This document shows positions 34,401-42,205 of a stretch of DNA of 64,000 bases, one piece after another. The notes below the pieces were generated by a model. That model ran no database searches. It was not told the origin of the DNA and saw only the letters and a program-made list of their open reading frames with translations. The stretch spans positions 1 to 64,000 of the forward strand of contig CANEUH010000003.1 of NCBI GenBank assembly GCA_947441615.1, given 5' to 3'. The position numbers and the translations under genes are program-made. The stretch comes from Bacteriovoracaceae bacterium. GTDB lineage: Bacteria; Bdellovibrionota; Bacteriovoracia; Bacteriovoracales; Bacteriovoracaceae. Position 1 is the stretch's first letter, and each line of letters opens with the position of its first letter.

Positions 34401-34605
34401 TAGTTTTATGCCTGAAGTTGGTAACCCATACAAAATGACAACAACTTCAATTCAGGCCAGTGGCACAACAGAAGTAAACATACTCATCCCATTTAAGCCA
34501 GCCTCTGAACCAAATTTCAAGATGAATTATATGAGTTTAGATCCAGCACATATGAAGACTTACATTTTCACATCACCAGAGAAATTTGAAGATATTGGGC
34601 AATAA
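31450..34605 (+). CDS. Very large lipoprotein with short tandem repeats
   Basis: 1051 residues from GTG 31450. I prefer this start to ATG 31423 because GGAG lies 6 bases upstream and it puts the signal peptide at the terminus (KFNIFFILSLLSLYSC, lipobox Cys about 17). The rest is Ser/Thr/Asn-rich with no catalytic motif seen. Two tracts stand out: T-Q-T repeats (about 32420-32512) and N-S-T-N repeats (33817-33870). The region before the first tract resembles pilus-like or carboxypeptidase-regulatory-type beta domains (TTFDGGLLIIAKN..YGTWDITAVGWDNSS). It is probably a surface protein; function unknown. Confidence 0.65.
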   Translation: MKFNIFFILSLLSLYSCGGGQSSVKLEVSRSFQTGNTTFDGGLLIIAKNSVSREEYYAPLTTQSTVSLTLNYGTWDITAVGWDNSSSLLEGDILCGSSTKVFNKAEDSAPISVSSTNCSSPKLLKILTCGALFDPADATKLITGSNLNDGFCSQSSYHQVFNEMRPRSMKISLPKKLPGENPGEALVSACITPSQTTGFPFITNKKLPSDVPFIVSVYEDLSCTQLKGKYQFTKGTSNYGTTTHDFDAVIKDSTAAERVIALASHESKRGRSSFVTEIPQFKCNTTTGKCASLPKLPSGINFIVTKGYNNITLNSVTPCRITTAQPTQPTQTTQTTQTTQTTQTTQTTQTAQTTQGNLSNITPYIRSGSTSCEEISSNQRRISFELDFSQNTTPPSEITLFSFGSENIIGLYKERDLHIYRKIANTLGVSTSSNDIKDSVHEGDRKDLSYLSNGILTEIADMLSPSKIGGMFGGHICSTSALTSPFSKEINIKEDGQEKKYKIVIMNPPSSQSVPKYMSYSLNPWNETTTVSYNRRIALSSFIGPVGYKTEMVLDLVCDGTETLTSNNIKRIGRIETQSNEYFNNAELNRHKLIMHWNTSATGKHRIDAYDFDERWSLVDDSLVLNNVRTHFTRAEDTSVNDTSKLKITSMSYDYWKGLNPTSGSESLFSHDINISGTDITVFDGDHIRRENISQGTIFSDHYKVKEKNKIRFNHEGNTDKVKIAGDSMLSVVKGMNELIVKHFHGTNYYEFSITSNINFYDFDLSQDGTKAVIVTSGSTDGSIYRYFYNSTNNSTNNSTDNSTNNSWNHDTPEITSLTNAPSKISVRVLNSGETHIGAISNGALFTGISDSYSIVSLTQMAGGPSGTQTFEIKNYEIVKDSSHFWLFYFESLTNSIDSETTDYIKYCRTNFTNSTCQPNDIDTLNTTTTNDYIDPNFSLYSSPSGDVVYLSYLRKNSGTLYEKYKKWTISGTTVASTEGQQNGSFMPEVGNPYKMTTTSIQASGTTEVNILIPFKPASEPNFKMNYMSLDPAHMKTYIFTSPEKFEDIGQ
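32420..32512 (+). repeat. Nine-base minisatellite in coding sequence (T-Q-T repeats)
   Basis: About ten copies of ACTCAAACC (with CCC and ACA variants near the ends) encode Thr-Gln-Thr/Pro. The unit is three codons, so slippage would change linker length without breaking the frame. Confidence 0.8.
33817..33870 (+). repeat. Twelve-base tandem repeat in coding sequence (N-S-T-N)
   Basis: Four units of AATTCCACAAAC start at 33817, 33829, 33841 (one base different) and 33853, plus a partial fifth. They encode Asn-Ser-Thr-Asn and keep the frame. Confidence 0.75.
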
Positions 34606-34610
34606 TAAAA

Positions 34611-34630
34611 GAGGCCGCATACGCGGCCTC
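34611..34630 (-). terminator. Hairpin terminator between the lipoprotein and the small peptide gene
   Basis: An 8-base-pair stem (GAGGCCGC at 34611-34618, GCGGCCTC at 34623-34630) with loop ATAC. Read on the minus strand it is followed by TTTTATTATT, a U-tract, so it ends the small peptide transcript; it may also act on the plus-strand lipoprotein message. Confidence 0.7.
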
Positions 34631-34655
34631 TCCCCGAAAAAAATATTTTAAAAAT

Positions 34656-34793
34656 CTAGTTTCTGCCTAATGAAAAAAATGAGGGATTATTTTCATTAAG
34701 GTGAGTTTCAGCTGTGGCCACATTTATGTGGAGTGCAAGTAAACCACCAACTGCCAGAAGTAAAAAGTTTTTCCAAAATATTTTCTGTTCCAT
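34656..34793 (-). CDS. Small secreted peptide (45 residues)
   Basis: ATG at 34791-34793, TAG at 34656-34658. GGAGG lies 7 bases upstream, a strong ribosome site. Residues about 8-28 form a signal peptide (NFLLLAVGGLLALHINVATA), leaving a mature peptide of about 17 residues. A U-tract hairpin follows at 34611-34630. Ribosome site, signal and terminator together support a real gene, though no family is recognised. Confidence 0.6.
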   Translation of the reverse strand: MEQKIFWKNFLLLAVGGLLALHINVATAETHLNENNPSFFSLGRN

Positions 34794-34975
34794 CCTAGAA
34801 CCTCCGAGTTCTTAGTTCATCGGAGTTTCACCTTTGAGTTGTCTTAAGACAAAACAAATTCATAAAAAATTAAGAAACGTGAAGATGAAAATGTAAATCT
34901 TAGTACTTAGAATTCAGACTTACTAAATGAGGTTGAAATTTAATTTGAAAGAAAATTCTTGAAAGAATGATCTAT

Positions 34976-35004
34976 AAAAAAGGGTCACCTTAGGTGACCC
35001 TTTT
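34976..35004. terminator. Bidirectional hairpin terminator
   Basis: GGGTCACC (34982-34989) and GGTGACCC (34993-35000) form a stem with loop TTA, flanked by A-run and TTTT, so it can act in both directions. Confidence 0.7.
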
Positions 35005-35131
35005 CACCGATTCGCCCTCAGAAACTTTTCATAATGATCAGACTTATTAAGGCCTGCCAATCTGATACTTTCCTTCGCACTAGAGATGAATTTGCACTTT
35101 CATCTCCCCGGTTGAATACAATATAGCAGAG

Positions 35132-35153
35132 GCCACTCCAGACGAGGAGTGGC
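35132..35153 (-). terminator. Hairpin after the thyA-folA operon
   Basis: GCCACTCC (35132-35139) pairs with GGAGTGGC (35146-35153) around a 6-base loop, 28 bases beyond the folA stop. No U-tract follows closely. Confidence 0.5.
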
Positions 35154-35181
35154 GATAATCTAAAACTTTTCTTAAGAGGGA

Positions 35182-35673
35182 TTACTTACGGTCAAGAATT
35201 TGAAAACTAAAATCGAAGTCATTTTCAGCATTTTTAGAAAAATTTTGCTCCGAGACTTTTTTCCAATTTTTTAAAGAGAGCTGAGGAAAAAAAACATCTC
35301 CCTTAATATCGGCCTTTACTTCCGTGAGATAAATCCGATCGATGAGAGACAAAGCGTACTTGTAGATTTTTTCTCCACCAATGATAAAGAGTTCTGTCTC
35401 TCCATTTCTTTCAGCTTGTTTAATCGCCCTAAAGATTGAGTTAAACCAAAAGACTGAGTCTTGATTTGGTCTAGGCTCACTTGAGATGACTAAACTCATT
35501 CGACCAGGAAGAGCTTTACCAATCGACTCAAAAGTTTTTCTTCCCATGAGAATATGGTGCCCCATGGTGAGTTTTTTAAAATTTTGAAGATCATCCTTTA
35601 GGTGCCAAGGAAGCTTGTTATCTAGTCCAATGGCATTGTTTTCTGACTTCGCTACGATTAATGAAATTCTCAT
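35182..35673 (-). CDS. folA: Dihydrofolate reductase
   Basis: 163 residues, usual length. Reduces dihydrofolate to tetrahydrofolate with NADPH. Motifs: ISLIVAKSENNAIGLDNKLPWHLKDDL (substrate and Met20-loop region, acidic Asp in D-D-L-Q-x-F-K), MGRKTFESIGKALPGR (NADPH binding), FIIGGEKIYKYAL (G-G-x-x-I-Y). It starts one base after the thyA stop, so the two form an operon: thymidylate synthesis yields the dihydrofolate that this enzyme recycles. Confidence 0.95.
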   Translation of the reverse strand: MRISLIVAKSENNAIGLDNKLPWHLKDDLQNFKKLTMGHHILMGRKTFESIGKALPGRMSLVISSEPRPNQDSVFWFNSIFRAIKQAERNGETELFIIGGEKIYKYALSLIDRIYLTEVKADIKGDVFFPQLSLKNWKKVSEQNFSKNAENDFDFSFQILDRK

Positions 35674-35674
35674 T

Positions 35675-36469
35675 TTATACCGCCACTGGTGCTTTAATAT
35701 GTGGATGGGCCTCGTAATTTAAAAGCTCAAAGTCCTCAAACTTAAATCCAAAGATATCTTTTACGTCAGGATTCATTTTAATCTGAGGAAGCTTATAGCA
35801 CTCTCTCGCGAGCTGAAGCTGGGTTTGCTCTATATGATTGAGATAAAGGTGAGCATCTCCAAAAGTATGAACAAAGTCCCCTACACCCAGATTACAAACC
35901 TGCGCCACCATGTGGGTCAGTAGTGCGTAACTAGCAATATTGAAAGGAACTCCTAAGAAAATATCAGCAGATCTTTGGTATAACTGACAAGAAAGTTTAT
36001 TATCAGCGACATAAAACTGAAACATCGTGTGACAAGGAGGAAGGGCCATCTTATCCACATCAGACACATTCCAGGCAGAGACGATCAAGCGCCTCGAGTC
36101 CGGATTTTTTTTAATCATATCGATTAAGTTTTTAATTTGATCGACGGTTCTCCCATCATGAGTTTTCCAGCTTCTCCACTGAACTCCATAAACTGGTCCA
36201 AGGTTTCCATTCTCATCGGCCCACTCGTTCCAAATCGATACTCCGTTATCTTTTAAATATTTAATATTCGAGTCACCCTGAAGAAACCAAAGTAATTCAT
36301 GAATGATGGACTTCATATGACATTTTTTTGTCGTCACAAGTGGAAAACCTTCATTTAAATTAAAGCGCATCTGATGGCCAAAAACAGAAAGGGTTCCAGT
36401 TCCAGTACGATCTTCTTTTTTTGTACCTTCATTCAGGACTCTTCGCATGAGATCATGATATTGTTTCAT
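35675..36469 (-). CDS. thyA: Thymidylate synthase
   Basis: 264 residues, the E. coli length. Methylates dUMP to dTMP using methylene-tetrahydrofolate. It carries the N-terminal [17 protein letters not shown], the catalytic Cys in [38 protein letters not shown], and the C-terminal APVAV. First gene of a thyA-folA operon. Confidence 0.97.
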   Translation of the reverse strand: MKQYHDLMRRVLNEGTKKEDRTGTGTLSVFGHQMRFNLNEGFPLVTTKKCHMKSIIHELLWFLQGDSNIKYLKDNGVSIWNEWADENGNLGPVYGVQWRSWKTHDGRTVDQIKNLIDMIKKNPDSRRLIVSAWNVSDVDKMALPPCHTMFQFYVADNKLSCQLYQRSADIFLGVPFNIASYALLTHMVAQVCNLGVGDFVHTFGDAHLYLNHIEQTQLQLARECYKLPQIKMNPDVKDIFGFKFEDFELLNYEAHPHIKAPVAV

Positions 36470-36628
36470 CTGTTGACCCTCCAGATTGTTTCTGTGTGTG
36501 AATTAATAGTATCAGGGCCACTATATCCTGTACAAGAGATGCTTTTGCGCCAAAAAAATGACAGAGATCTTTCATTGATAGATTCTTAATTCCTCTCTAG
36601 AATAGAAGAACTAAATTGAGGAGTAGAT

Positions 36629-37816
36629 ATGCAAGTTCTTACGGGCCTTCAAAGGCTTATTGAAGATAAATCCCTTCAGGAAAAGTTCAAAGGAAAAATT
36701 GGTTATCTTTGCCATAGCGCATCGGTCACAAAAGATCTTGAACACGGGCTCCTCGCCATTCAAAGAGTTTTCGGAAAACAACTTGTAAAAATCTTTGGCC
36801 CTCAACATGGCTTCGTGACAGATGTCCAAGATAACATGGTGGAGACCACTCACTATATCCATCCCTTTTTTAAACTCCCCGTTTACTCACTTTATTCTGA
36901 AACGAGAATCCCAACGGATGAAATGTTAGAGGGGCTTGATCATATCTTTGTTGATCTTCAAGACGTGGGGACACGAATTTATACTTACATTTACACTATG
37001 ACTCTACTCATGGAAGCGTGTCAGAAAAAAGGGATTGAAGTTGTTATTCTCGACCGTCCAAATCCTATTGATGCGGAAACTCTTGAAGGGAATATCCTGG
37101 ATCTCAATTATGCTTCATTTGTAGGCCGCCACCCCATTCCAGTTCGTCATGGTTTGACTATGGGTGAAGTAGCTCTCATGCATAAAAAATATTGGGGCGG
37201 AAAAGACTGTAAACTCACAGTAATTGAGATGAAGGGCTACAACCGAAAGATGAGTTATGAAGACACTCACCTTCCCTGGGTTCTTCCCTCACCTAATCTA
37301 GCAACGATAGAAGCTGCCTATACTTTCGTTGGAACTGTTCTCTACGAGGGAACTAATATTTCTGAAGGAAGAGGAACAACTCGCTCACTTGAAATTCTTG
37401 GCCATCCAAAAATTGAGTCCTTCGGATTCCATGAAAAACTTAAACCAGTTCTACAAAAAGCAAACCTTAAAGGTTTTGTTCTTCGTCCTCTGGTTTTTCT
37501 TCCCACTTTCCAAAAACACATGGGTAAACCTTGTGGTGGATATCAGATTCATGTGACTGATAGAAAAACTTTTGAACCTTGGCGCCTTTGTCAGTATCTA
37601 TTAAGAGAAATGTATCATGAACTTGGAAGTGATTTTTCTTGGAAGCAGCCTCCCTATGAGTATGAGTATCACAAAATGCCGGTTGATCTTATCAACGGAA
37701 CTGATGAGCTTCGTCTTTGGGTTGAAAAGCGTGGTTCAGAGGAAGAATACCAAGGGATCATGAAAAAGAATCAGGCCGAATTCTTAGAGCAACGAAAATC
37801 CATTCTCATTTACTAA
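36629..37816 (+). CDS. NamZ-type exo-beta-N-acetylmuramidase (DUF1343)
   Basis: 395 residues, full length for DUF1343. The family member NamZ removes terminal MurNAc from peptidoglycan fragments. Motifs: GYLCHSASVTKDLEHGL, FGPQHGFVTDVQDNM, LYSETRIPTDEMLEGLDHIFVDLQDVGTRIYTY, ILDRPNPI, ISEGRGTTRSLE. No signal peptide is evident, so the enzyme probably acts on imported muropeptides in the cytoplasm, fitting cell-wall recycling or use of prey wall. GAGGAG lies 6 bases before the ATG. Confidence 0.85.
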   Translation: MQVLTGLQRLIEDKSLQEKFKGKIGYLCHSASVTKDLEHGLLAIQRVFGKQLVKIFGPQHGFVTDVQDNMVETTHYIHPFFKLPVYSLYSETRIPTDEMLEGLDHIFVDLQDVGTRIYTYIYTMTLLMEACQKKGIEVVILDRPNPIDAETLEGNILDLNYASFVGRHPIPVRHGLTMGEVALMHKKYWGGKDCKLTVIEMKGYNRKMSYEDTHLPWVLPSPNLATIEAAYTFVGTVLYEGTNISEGRGTTRSLEILGHPKIESFGFHEKLKPVLQKANLKGFVLRPLVFLPTFQKHMGKPCGGYQIHVTDRKTFEPWRLCQYLLREMYHELGSDFSWKQPPYEYEYHKMPVDLINGTDELRLWVEKRGSEEEYQGIMKKNQAEFLEQRKSILIY

Positions 37817-37820
37817 AATT

Positions 37821-37839
37821 GAGGGGCGAGGTGCCCCTC
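37821..37839. terminator. Hairpin between convergent genes
   Basis: GAGGGGC (37821-37827) pairs with GCCCCTC (37833-37839) around GAGGT, between two convergent genes whose stops lie 27 bases apart. Confidence 0.6.
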
Positions 37840-37842
37840 TCA

Positions 37843-38442
37843 CTATTTCACATCGCCTTCAGGGATAACACATTTATAAAAGTGATTTCTTTTCACTTCA
37901 ATAAGAACTGACTGTGGTGTTCCAGGATCTAGAATAATCACGACCTCTTCCTTACATGTAGGATAAAAATCCTTACCAAAAGTTTGGGCCAATGAAACAA
38001 TCTTATCCACCCTCGCCTCTGAAAATGATCCGACTGTTGAAGTTTCAAAATAGTTATCAAGGAGTGTCCAAATAGCAATTTGCACATCTCCCGAAGTATA
38101 AATCCCTAAACTTCCGCCAGCATTTTTTCCCACAAAATTTTGATTCGCTATCCAGTTAACTTCATCTAAGTTTTCAGGATGAGCAATAAGCCCATCTGGC
38201 AATTGAGTTGAATAACTCGAGTAAAATTTAGTGTCGTAAGTCGCATCTTCTATAAGTGAAGCCCAATCGGCACACCAACCTGGATAAGATCCGGAAAGTA
38301 ATCCATCATCCGTCATCGTAATTTTAAAATAACTGCTGGCACCAGATAAATGCTGTACACCCATAGTCCTTTGCTCAAAGGCAAATGTGGGTGCAGACAG
38401 AATTAATAAACCGAGAAGCCCAGCGAATAATAATTTTTTCAT
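37843..38442 (-). CDS. Secreted protein with thioester-domain-like motifs
   Basis: 199 residues; signal peptide about 1-21 (ending TFA). SYPGWCADWASLI near residue 55 and GDVQIAIWTLLDNYF near 118 resemble the Cys and Gln motifs (..C-x-D.. and Q-x-A-I-W) of thioester domains, in which Cys and Gln form an internal thioester used for covalent attachment to host surfaces. The match is by pattern only. Three further Cys residues follow near the end. The gene stands alone with a hairpin 3' to it. Confidence 0.5.
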   Translation of the reverse strand: MKKLLFAGLLGLLILSAPTFAFEQRTMGVQHLSGASSYFKITMTDDGLLSGSYPGWCADWASLIEDATYDTKFYSSYSTQLPDGLIAHPENLDEVNWIANQNFVGKNAGGSLGIYTSGDVQIAIWTLLDNYFETSTVGSFSEARVDKIVSLAQTFGKDFYPTCKEEVVIILDPGTPQSVLIEVKRNHFYKCVIPEGDVK

Positions 38443-38527
38443 AGCTCTCCTTATTGTGAGTGTCCAATAAGGAAAAGGTAGGCCCGTCCAAGCGCGTTTT
38501 TAAAGACCTGGAAAGTCGTAAATTTTA

Positions 38528-39655
38528 TTAAGGGCCAACAGTTTCAACGAACGAAAAATTATTTTTCTTTACTTGAAGAACAACGGCGGGTTTTACGGCG
38601 TCACGATTTTGATTGATAGAAATAGTTCCTGTAATACCTTTAAAGTCCTTAGTCTCAGACAGTGCATCTCTGATTTTTTGATTCTCTATCGACTTCGCCC
38701 TACGGATGGCATCAAAAATGATTCTAGCAGCATCGTATCCTAGGGCAGCTTGAGAATCTGGCTTTACTCCAAACCTTTTTTCAAAAACCGTTATAAATTT
38801 CTGAACTTCAGGATCCGGATTTTCTAGAGTGTAGTGATTTGAAAAATAGGAGCCATTTATTGAGTCGCCCGCAATGGCGCTTAAATTTTTGAGATCATCC
38901 CACCCGTCCCCTCCCATCAGGGGACCAGTAAAACCTAAATCTTTTGACTGCCGTGAAATCATTGCCACTTCAGAGTAGTAACCAGGAACAAAGATAAATT
39001 CAGGCTTCTTTTTTCGAATTTTAAGGAGCTGAGACTGAAACTCCACGTCACCAGAGATGTAGTTCTCGTCGGCGAGAATTGTTCCACCCAAAGAAGTAAA
39101 TGTTTTTATAAAATAATTCGCTAATCCCACTGAGTACTGGGATTGAGTATCTCGAAGGACCGCTGCTTTTTTTAATTTCAGAGAATGGAAAGCAAATTTC
39201 GCCATCACTTCACCTTGAAATGGATCAATAAAGCAAACTCGAAAAATGTAATCTCCAACTTGAGTGATCTCTGGATTGGTTGAACTCGGTGTGACCATCG
39301 GTATTCTATGACTTTGAGCAATAGGAGCTGCCACGAGGGAGCGACTTGAGGCCACTTCACCGATCACTGCCACCACGTCATCAGTTTTTATAAGTCTTTC
39401 GACGGATAATTTTGTTTCTTCTAAAGAGCCCAAAGTATCATATGTTTTAAGTTCAACTTTTTTTCCTAAAAGCCCACCTTCTGAGTTCAATTCTTCTAGG
39501 GCCAGAGTGATCCCATTTCTAGAGGAAACGCCAAAAGTAGCTTCAGTTCCTGTAAGAGCACCAAAAAAACCAATGACTATCTTATCAGATTCCTTCTCAC
39601 AGCCAGAGAAGAGCAATGTAAGAATCAATAAAAAAGTAAGAAAGAAAATTTTCAT
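38528..39655 (-). CDS. Branched-chain-amino-acid-type binding lipoprotein
   Basis: 375 residues from ATG 39655, chosen because AGGA lies upstream and it opens the lipoprotein signal (MKIFFLTFLLILTLLFSGC, lipobox Cys19); the frame extends to 39700. Type I periplasmic-binding fold of LivJ-like proteins: IGFFGALTGTEATFGVSSRNGITLALEELNSEGGLLGKK, VVAVIGEVASSRSLVAAPIA, HRIPMVTPSSTNPEIT, YFSNHYTLENPDPEVQKFI, ALGYDAARIIFDAI. It probably binds an amino acid. No permease or ATPase genes lie nearby, but an amino-acid symporter is divergent 111 bases away. Confidence 0.85.
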   Translation of the reverse strand: MKIFFLTFLLILTLLFSGCEKESDKIVIGFFGALTGTEATFGVSSRNGITLALEELNSEGGLLGKKVELKTYDTLGSLEETKLSVERLIKTDDVVAVIGEVASSRSLVAAPIAQSHRIPMVTPSSTNPEITQVGDYIFRVCFIDPFQGEVMAKFAFHSLKLKKAAVLRDTQSQYSVGLANYFIKTFTSLGGTILADENYISGDVEFQSQLLKIRKKKPEFIFVPGYYSEVAMISRQSKDLGFTGPLMGGDGWDDLKNLSAIAGDSINGSYFSNHYTLENPDPEVQKFITVFEKRFGVKPDSQAALGYDAARIIFDAIRRAKSIENQKIRDALSETKDFKGITGTISINQNRDAVKPAVVLQVKKNNFSFVETVGP

Positions 39656-39766
39656 AGAAAAAATCCTATTGCTTAATTTCATAAGAGTCAAAGAATACAT
39701 TAGACAACTGGTCGGAATTAATGATGAAATGGAGTGAAATTGACTTACATTTGATAAGGAGCTCTC

Positions 39767-41140
39767 ATGCTACAAACCATTGAACAGGTTACGGGGGAAT
39801 TCGTTGGAATCGTCTGGGGTGTCCCTCTAGTTTTTTTACTAGTTGGATCTGGTGTTTTGTTCACCATTTATTTTGGCTTTCCTCAGCTTCGTTTTTTTAA
39901 ACACGCAATTGAAATTATTTTTGGTAAATACGATGACCCTTCCAATAAAGGGGAGATCTCTCACTTCCAAGCTCTATGCGCAGCCCTTTCGGCAACTGTG
40001 GGTCTTGGAAATATCGCTGGGGTGGCGGTTGCTGTCTCTATCGGTGGCCCAGGCGCAGTCTTCTGGTTATGGGTTGCTGGGTTTATTGGAATGTGTACTA
40101 AGTTCACTGAAGTGACCCTCGCTCTTAAGTACAGAGATGTAAGTGAGAAAGGGACTGTTAATGGTGGACCCATGTTCGTTATTAAAAACGCACTTTCAAA
40201 GAAGTTTTATCCGATAGCTTGGCTTTATGCTTTGTTTGTTGTGCTTTCTTCATTTGGTGCGGGGAACATGTTCCAGTCAAACCAAATGGCAGCAGTTCTA
40301 AAAACTTCTGCAGGAATTCCTGAATGGACCTCAGGGATTGTTTTCTGTATTGGAGCGGCCCTTATTCTTATTGGTGGAATTAAGCGAATTGGCCAAGTTA
40401 CTGAAAAAATGGTTCCAGCGATGGTTGGACTCTATCTTTTTGGTGCGATCTGGATTCTTGTCGCTCGCTTTGGCATGATTCCTAATATGTTTGCGATGAT
40501 TTTCTCTGGTGCTTTTGCTGGTACAGCTGCTATAGGTGGATTTGCCGGAGCTGCTTTCAAAGAAGTTGTGATCATGGGTATCCGTCGTGCAACTTTCTCT
40601 AATGAAGCAGGTATGGGTTCAGCTGCGATGGCGCACTCTGCAGCAAAATCAACTCCTATTCAAGAAGGTATTGTTGCTCTCTTGGAGCCATTTGTTGATA
40701 CCATTGTTGTTTGTACAATTACGGCGATCGCTCTTCTTCTTACAGGTGCTTGGCATGCTGAAGGTGTACCTGCCGGTTCAGAGATGACTGCTTATGCTTT
40801 TGAAACAGTGATGGGCCCTGCTGGACGCTGGATTGTAACTGCGACTGTAACTCTTTTCGCTTTTTCAACGATCATCTCTTGGGAATATTATGGAGAGCAA
40901 GGTGTGACATTTATCCTTGGGGAAAAGTACATTAAGGCCTATAGATATATCTTTATCTGCTTTATTTTTGTTGGTGCTATTGCTCAATTAAATATCGTTT
41001 TAAATATATCAGATGCTGTTTATGGACTTCTCGCAATTCCAAACCTTATGGCCTGCTATCTTCTACTTCCTAAAGTGAAAGCTGAACTTAATGAATACAG
41101 TACGAAACTAAAGAACGGCGAAATTAAAGCCTTTAAGTAA
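39767..41140 (+). CDS. Alanine/glycine:sodium symporter (AGCS family)
   Basis: 457 residues, about ten or eleven transmembrane helices. AGCS motifs: GNIAGVAVAVSIGGPGAVFWLWVAGFIGMCTKFTEVTLALKYRD (family signature), GGPMFVIKNAL, FSNEAGMGSAAMAHSAAK, LLEPFVDTIVVCT, WEYYGEQG. It imports alanine or glycine with Na+. GGAG precedes the ATG. A strong terminator follows at 41155. Confidence 0.92.
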   Translation: MLQTIEQVTGEFVGIVWGVPLVFLLVGSGVLFTIYFGFPQLRFFKHAIEIIFGKYDDPSNKGEISHFQALCAALSATVGLGNIAGVAVAVSIGGPGAVFWLWVAGFIGMCTKFTEVTLALKYRDVSEKGTVNGGPMFVIKNALSKKFYPIAWLYALFVVLSSFGAGNMFQSNQMAAVLKTSAGIPEWTSGIVFCIGAALILIGGIKRIGQVTEKMVPAMVGLYLFGAIWILVARFGMIPNMFAMIFSGAFAGTAAIGGFAGAAFKEVVIMGIRRATFSNEAGMGSAAMAHSAAKSTPIQEGIVALLEPFVDTIVVCTITAIALLLTGAWHAEGVPAGSEMTAYAFETVMGPAGRWIVTATVTLFAFSTIISWEYYGEQGVTFILGEKYIKAYRYIFICFIFVGAIAQLNIVLNISDAVYGLLAIPNLMACYLLLPKVKAELNEYSTKLKNGEIKAFK

Positions 41141-41154
41141 TAATTCATTCTACG

Positions 41155-41182
41155 AGGGCCACGAAAGTGGCCCTTTTTTTTT
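41155..41182 (+). terminator. Rho-independent terminator after the symporter
   Basis: AGGGCCAC (41155-41162), loop GAAA, GTGGCCCT (41167-41174), then a run of T to 41182. Classical structure. Confidence 0.9.
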
Positions 41183-41205
41183 AACTTCTCGTTATAATAA
41201 GATCT

Positions 41206-42180
41206 ATGTGGATTTTAAATTCCCCAATACTTGAACTGAGCTTCATTTATATTCCAGGACTTCTAGGAATTATCATTGGGGTCATGTTTCCTCATCTCGG
41301 GAACTCATCCCTTTTATACGCTTTATTGGCCATGTCCCTAATAGATTCTGGTCACGTTTATACGACTTTCTGGAGAACCTATTTCCATAAGAAAGAGCTT
41401 ATATCATCTAAGAGATACGTAGTTTTTCCAGTACTCTCCTTTCTTTTATTTTTCGGATGGAATATATCAAGCCTTCCAGGTCTATGGAAGTTTGTGATTT
41501 ATTCGACCCTTTTTCATCACGTGAGACAAGTCTATGGCCTATCAAAGTGGTACCAAAGTTTAAATAAGCGCTCGGATAAGATCTCAGATTTCTTTTTATA
41601 TTCACTCTCAATTCTACCTATTGCCACTTATCATTTTCGGCCTGGTGCGTTCTCTCAGAGCAATACCCCTTATGATTTATTTCTGTTTCCAGACATCATG
41701 ATCGCTCAATTATTGATGATGTTATTCTTTGGATTTCTTTTAGGTTGGATCTTTTATGAAAGAAGCCTTTGGAAAAATGGAGTCAAAGAAAAAAACCGAG
41801 TCATCTCTATTGCCTACCCGACCATAATCTATAGTTATTGCTTTTTTATTGGAGAAACTCTCACCCAAGTTCTCTTCCCTCTTTTATTTGTTCATGGAAT
41901 TTCCTATTTAGGGATCATGGGAATTGCTCTCAAGAAAACTCAAAAAATAAAATTCAGTTCATTTTCAAAAGCTATTTTTGTCATTATTTTAACGGCAATG
42001 ACATTTGGAATTGGTGAGGCCTGGATCGAGCAAAATATATTAGATTTATCAAACCCGAGTTTTCTAAATTCCCTTTTTATTGGAATCTACTTAACACCAC
42101 TTTTTTGTCACTATTATTTTGATTCGGTCATCTGGAAGAAGGATCATCGTGAATCTAAAGAAATCCTAACTGCCCCATAA
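41206..42180 (+). CDS. Polytopic membrane protein of unknown function
   Basis: 324 residues with about eight transmembrane helices. Conserved-looking polar spots lie at membrane edges: SLIDSGHVYTTFWRTYF, LFHHVRQVYG, VHGISYLG and CHYYFDSVIWKKDH. The several His residues near helix ends hint at metal binding or an oxidoreductase-type role, as in Brp/Blh-like carotenoid enzymes, but the similarity is loose. Single gene ending in the hairpin 42166-42194. Confidence 0.55.
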   Translation: MWILNSPILELSFIYIPGLLGIIIGVMFPHLGNSSLLYALLAMSLIDSGHVYTTFWRTYFHKKELISSKRYVVFPVLSFLLFFGWNISSLPGLWKFVIYSTLFHHVRQVYGLSKWYQSLNKRSDKISDFFLYSLSILPIATYHFRPGAFSQSNTPYDLFLFPDIMIAQLLMMLFFGFLLGWIFYERSLWKNGVKEKNRVISIAYPTIIYSYCFFIGETLTQVLFPLLFVHGISYLGIMGIALKKTQKIKFSSFSKAIFVIILTAMTFGIGEAWIEQNILDLSNPSFLNSLFIGIYLTPLFCHYYFDSVIWKKDHRESKEILTAP

Positions 42181-42194
42181 GATGGGACAGTTAG
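42166..42194. terminator. Hairpin overlapping the end of the membrane protein gene
   Basis: CTAACTGCCCCAT (42166-42178) pairs with ATGGGACAGTTAG (42182-42194) with one mismatch and loop AAG; it includes the TAA and lies between convergent genes. Confidence 0.6.
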
Positions 42195-42205
42195 AATGGA
42201 TGGAA

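Larger units (their letters stand above)
34794..35181. other. Intergenic stretch with two hairpins, no gene seen
   Basis: About 390 bases hold the upstream region of the small peptide gene (34794-34975), a bidirectional terminator (34976-35004), about 125 bases without recognisable features and the hairpin at 35132-35153 after folA. The 35005-35130 stretch could be the body of a small RNA, but I see no promoter or family match. Confidence 0.4.

Noticed and set aside
35005..35130. Small RNA or riboswitch downstream of folA
   Set aside because: Flanked by hairpins but no promoter, conserved fold or aptamer pattern could be recognised by eye.
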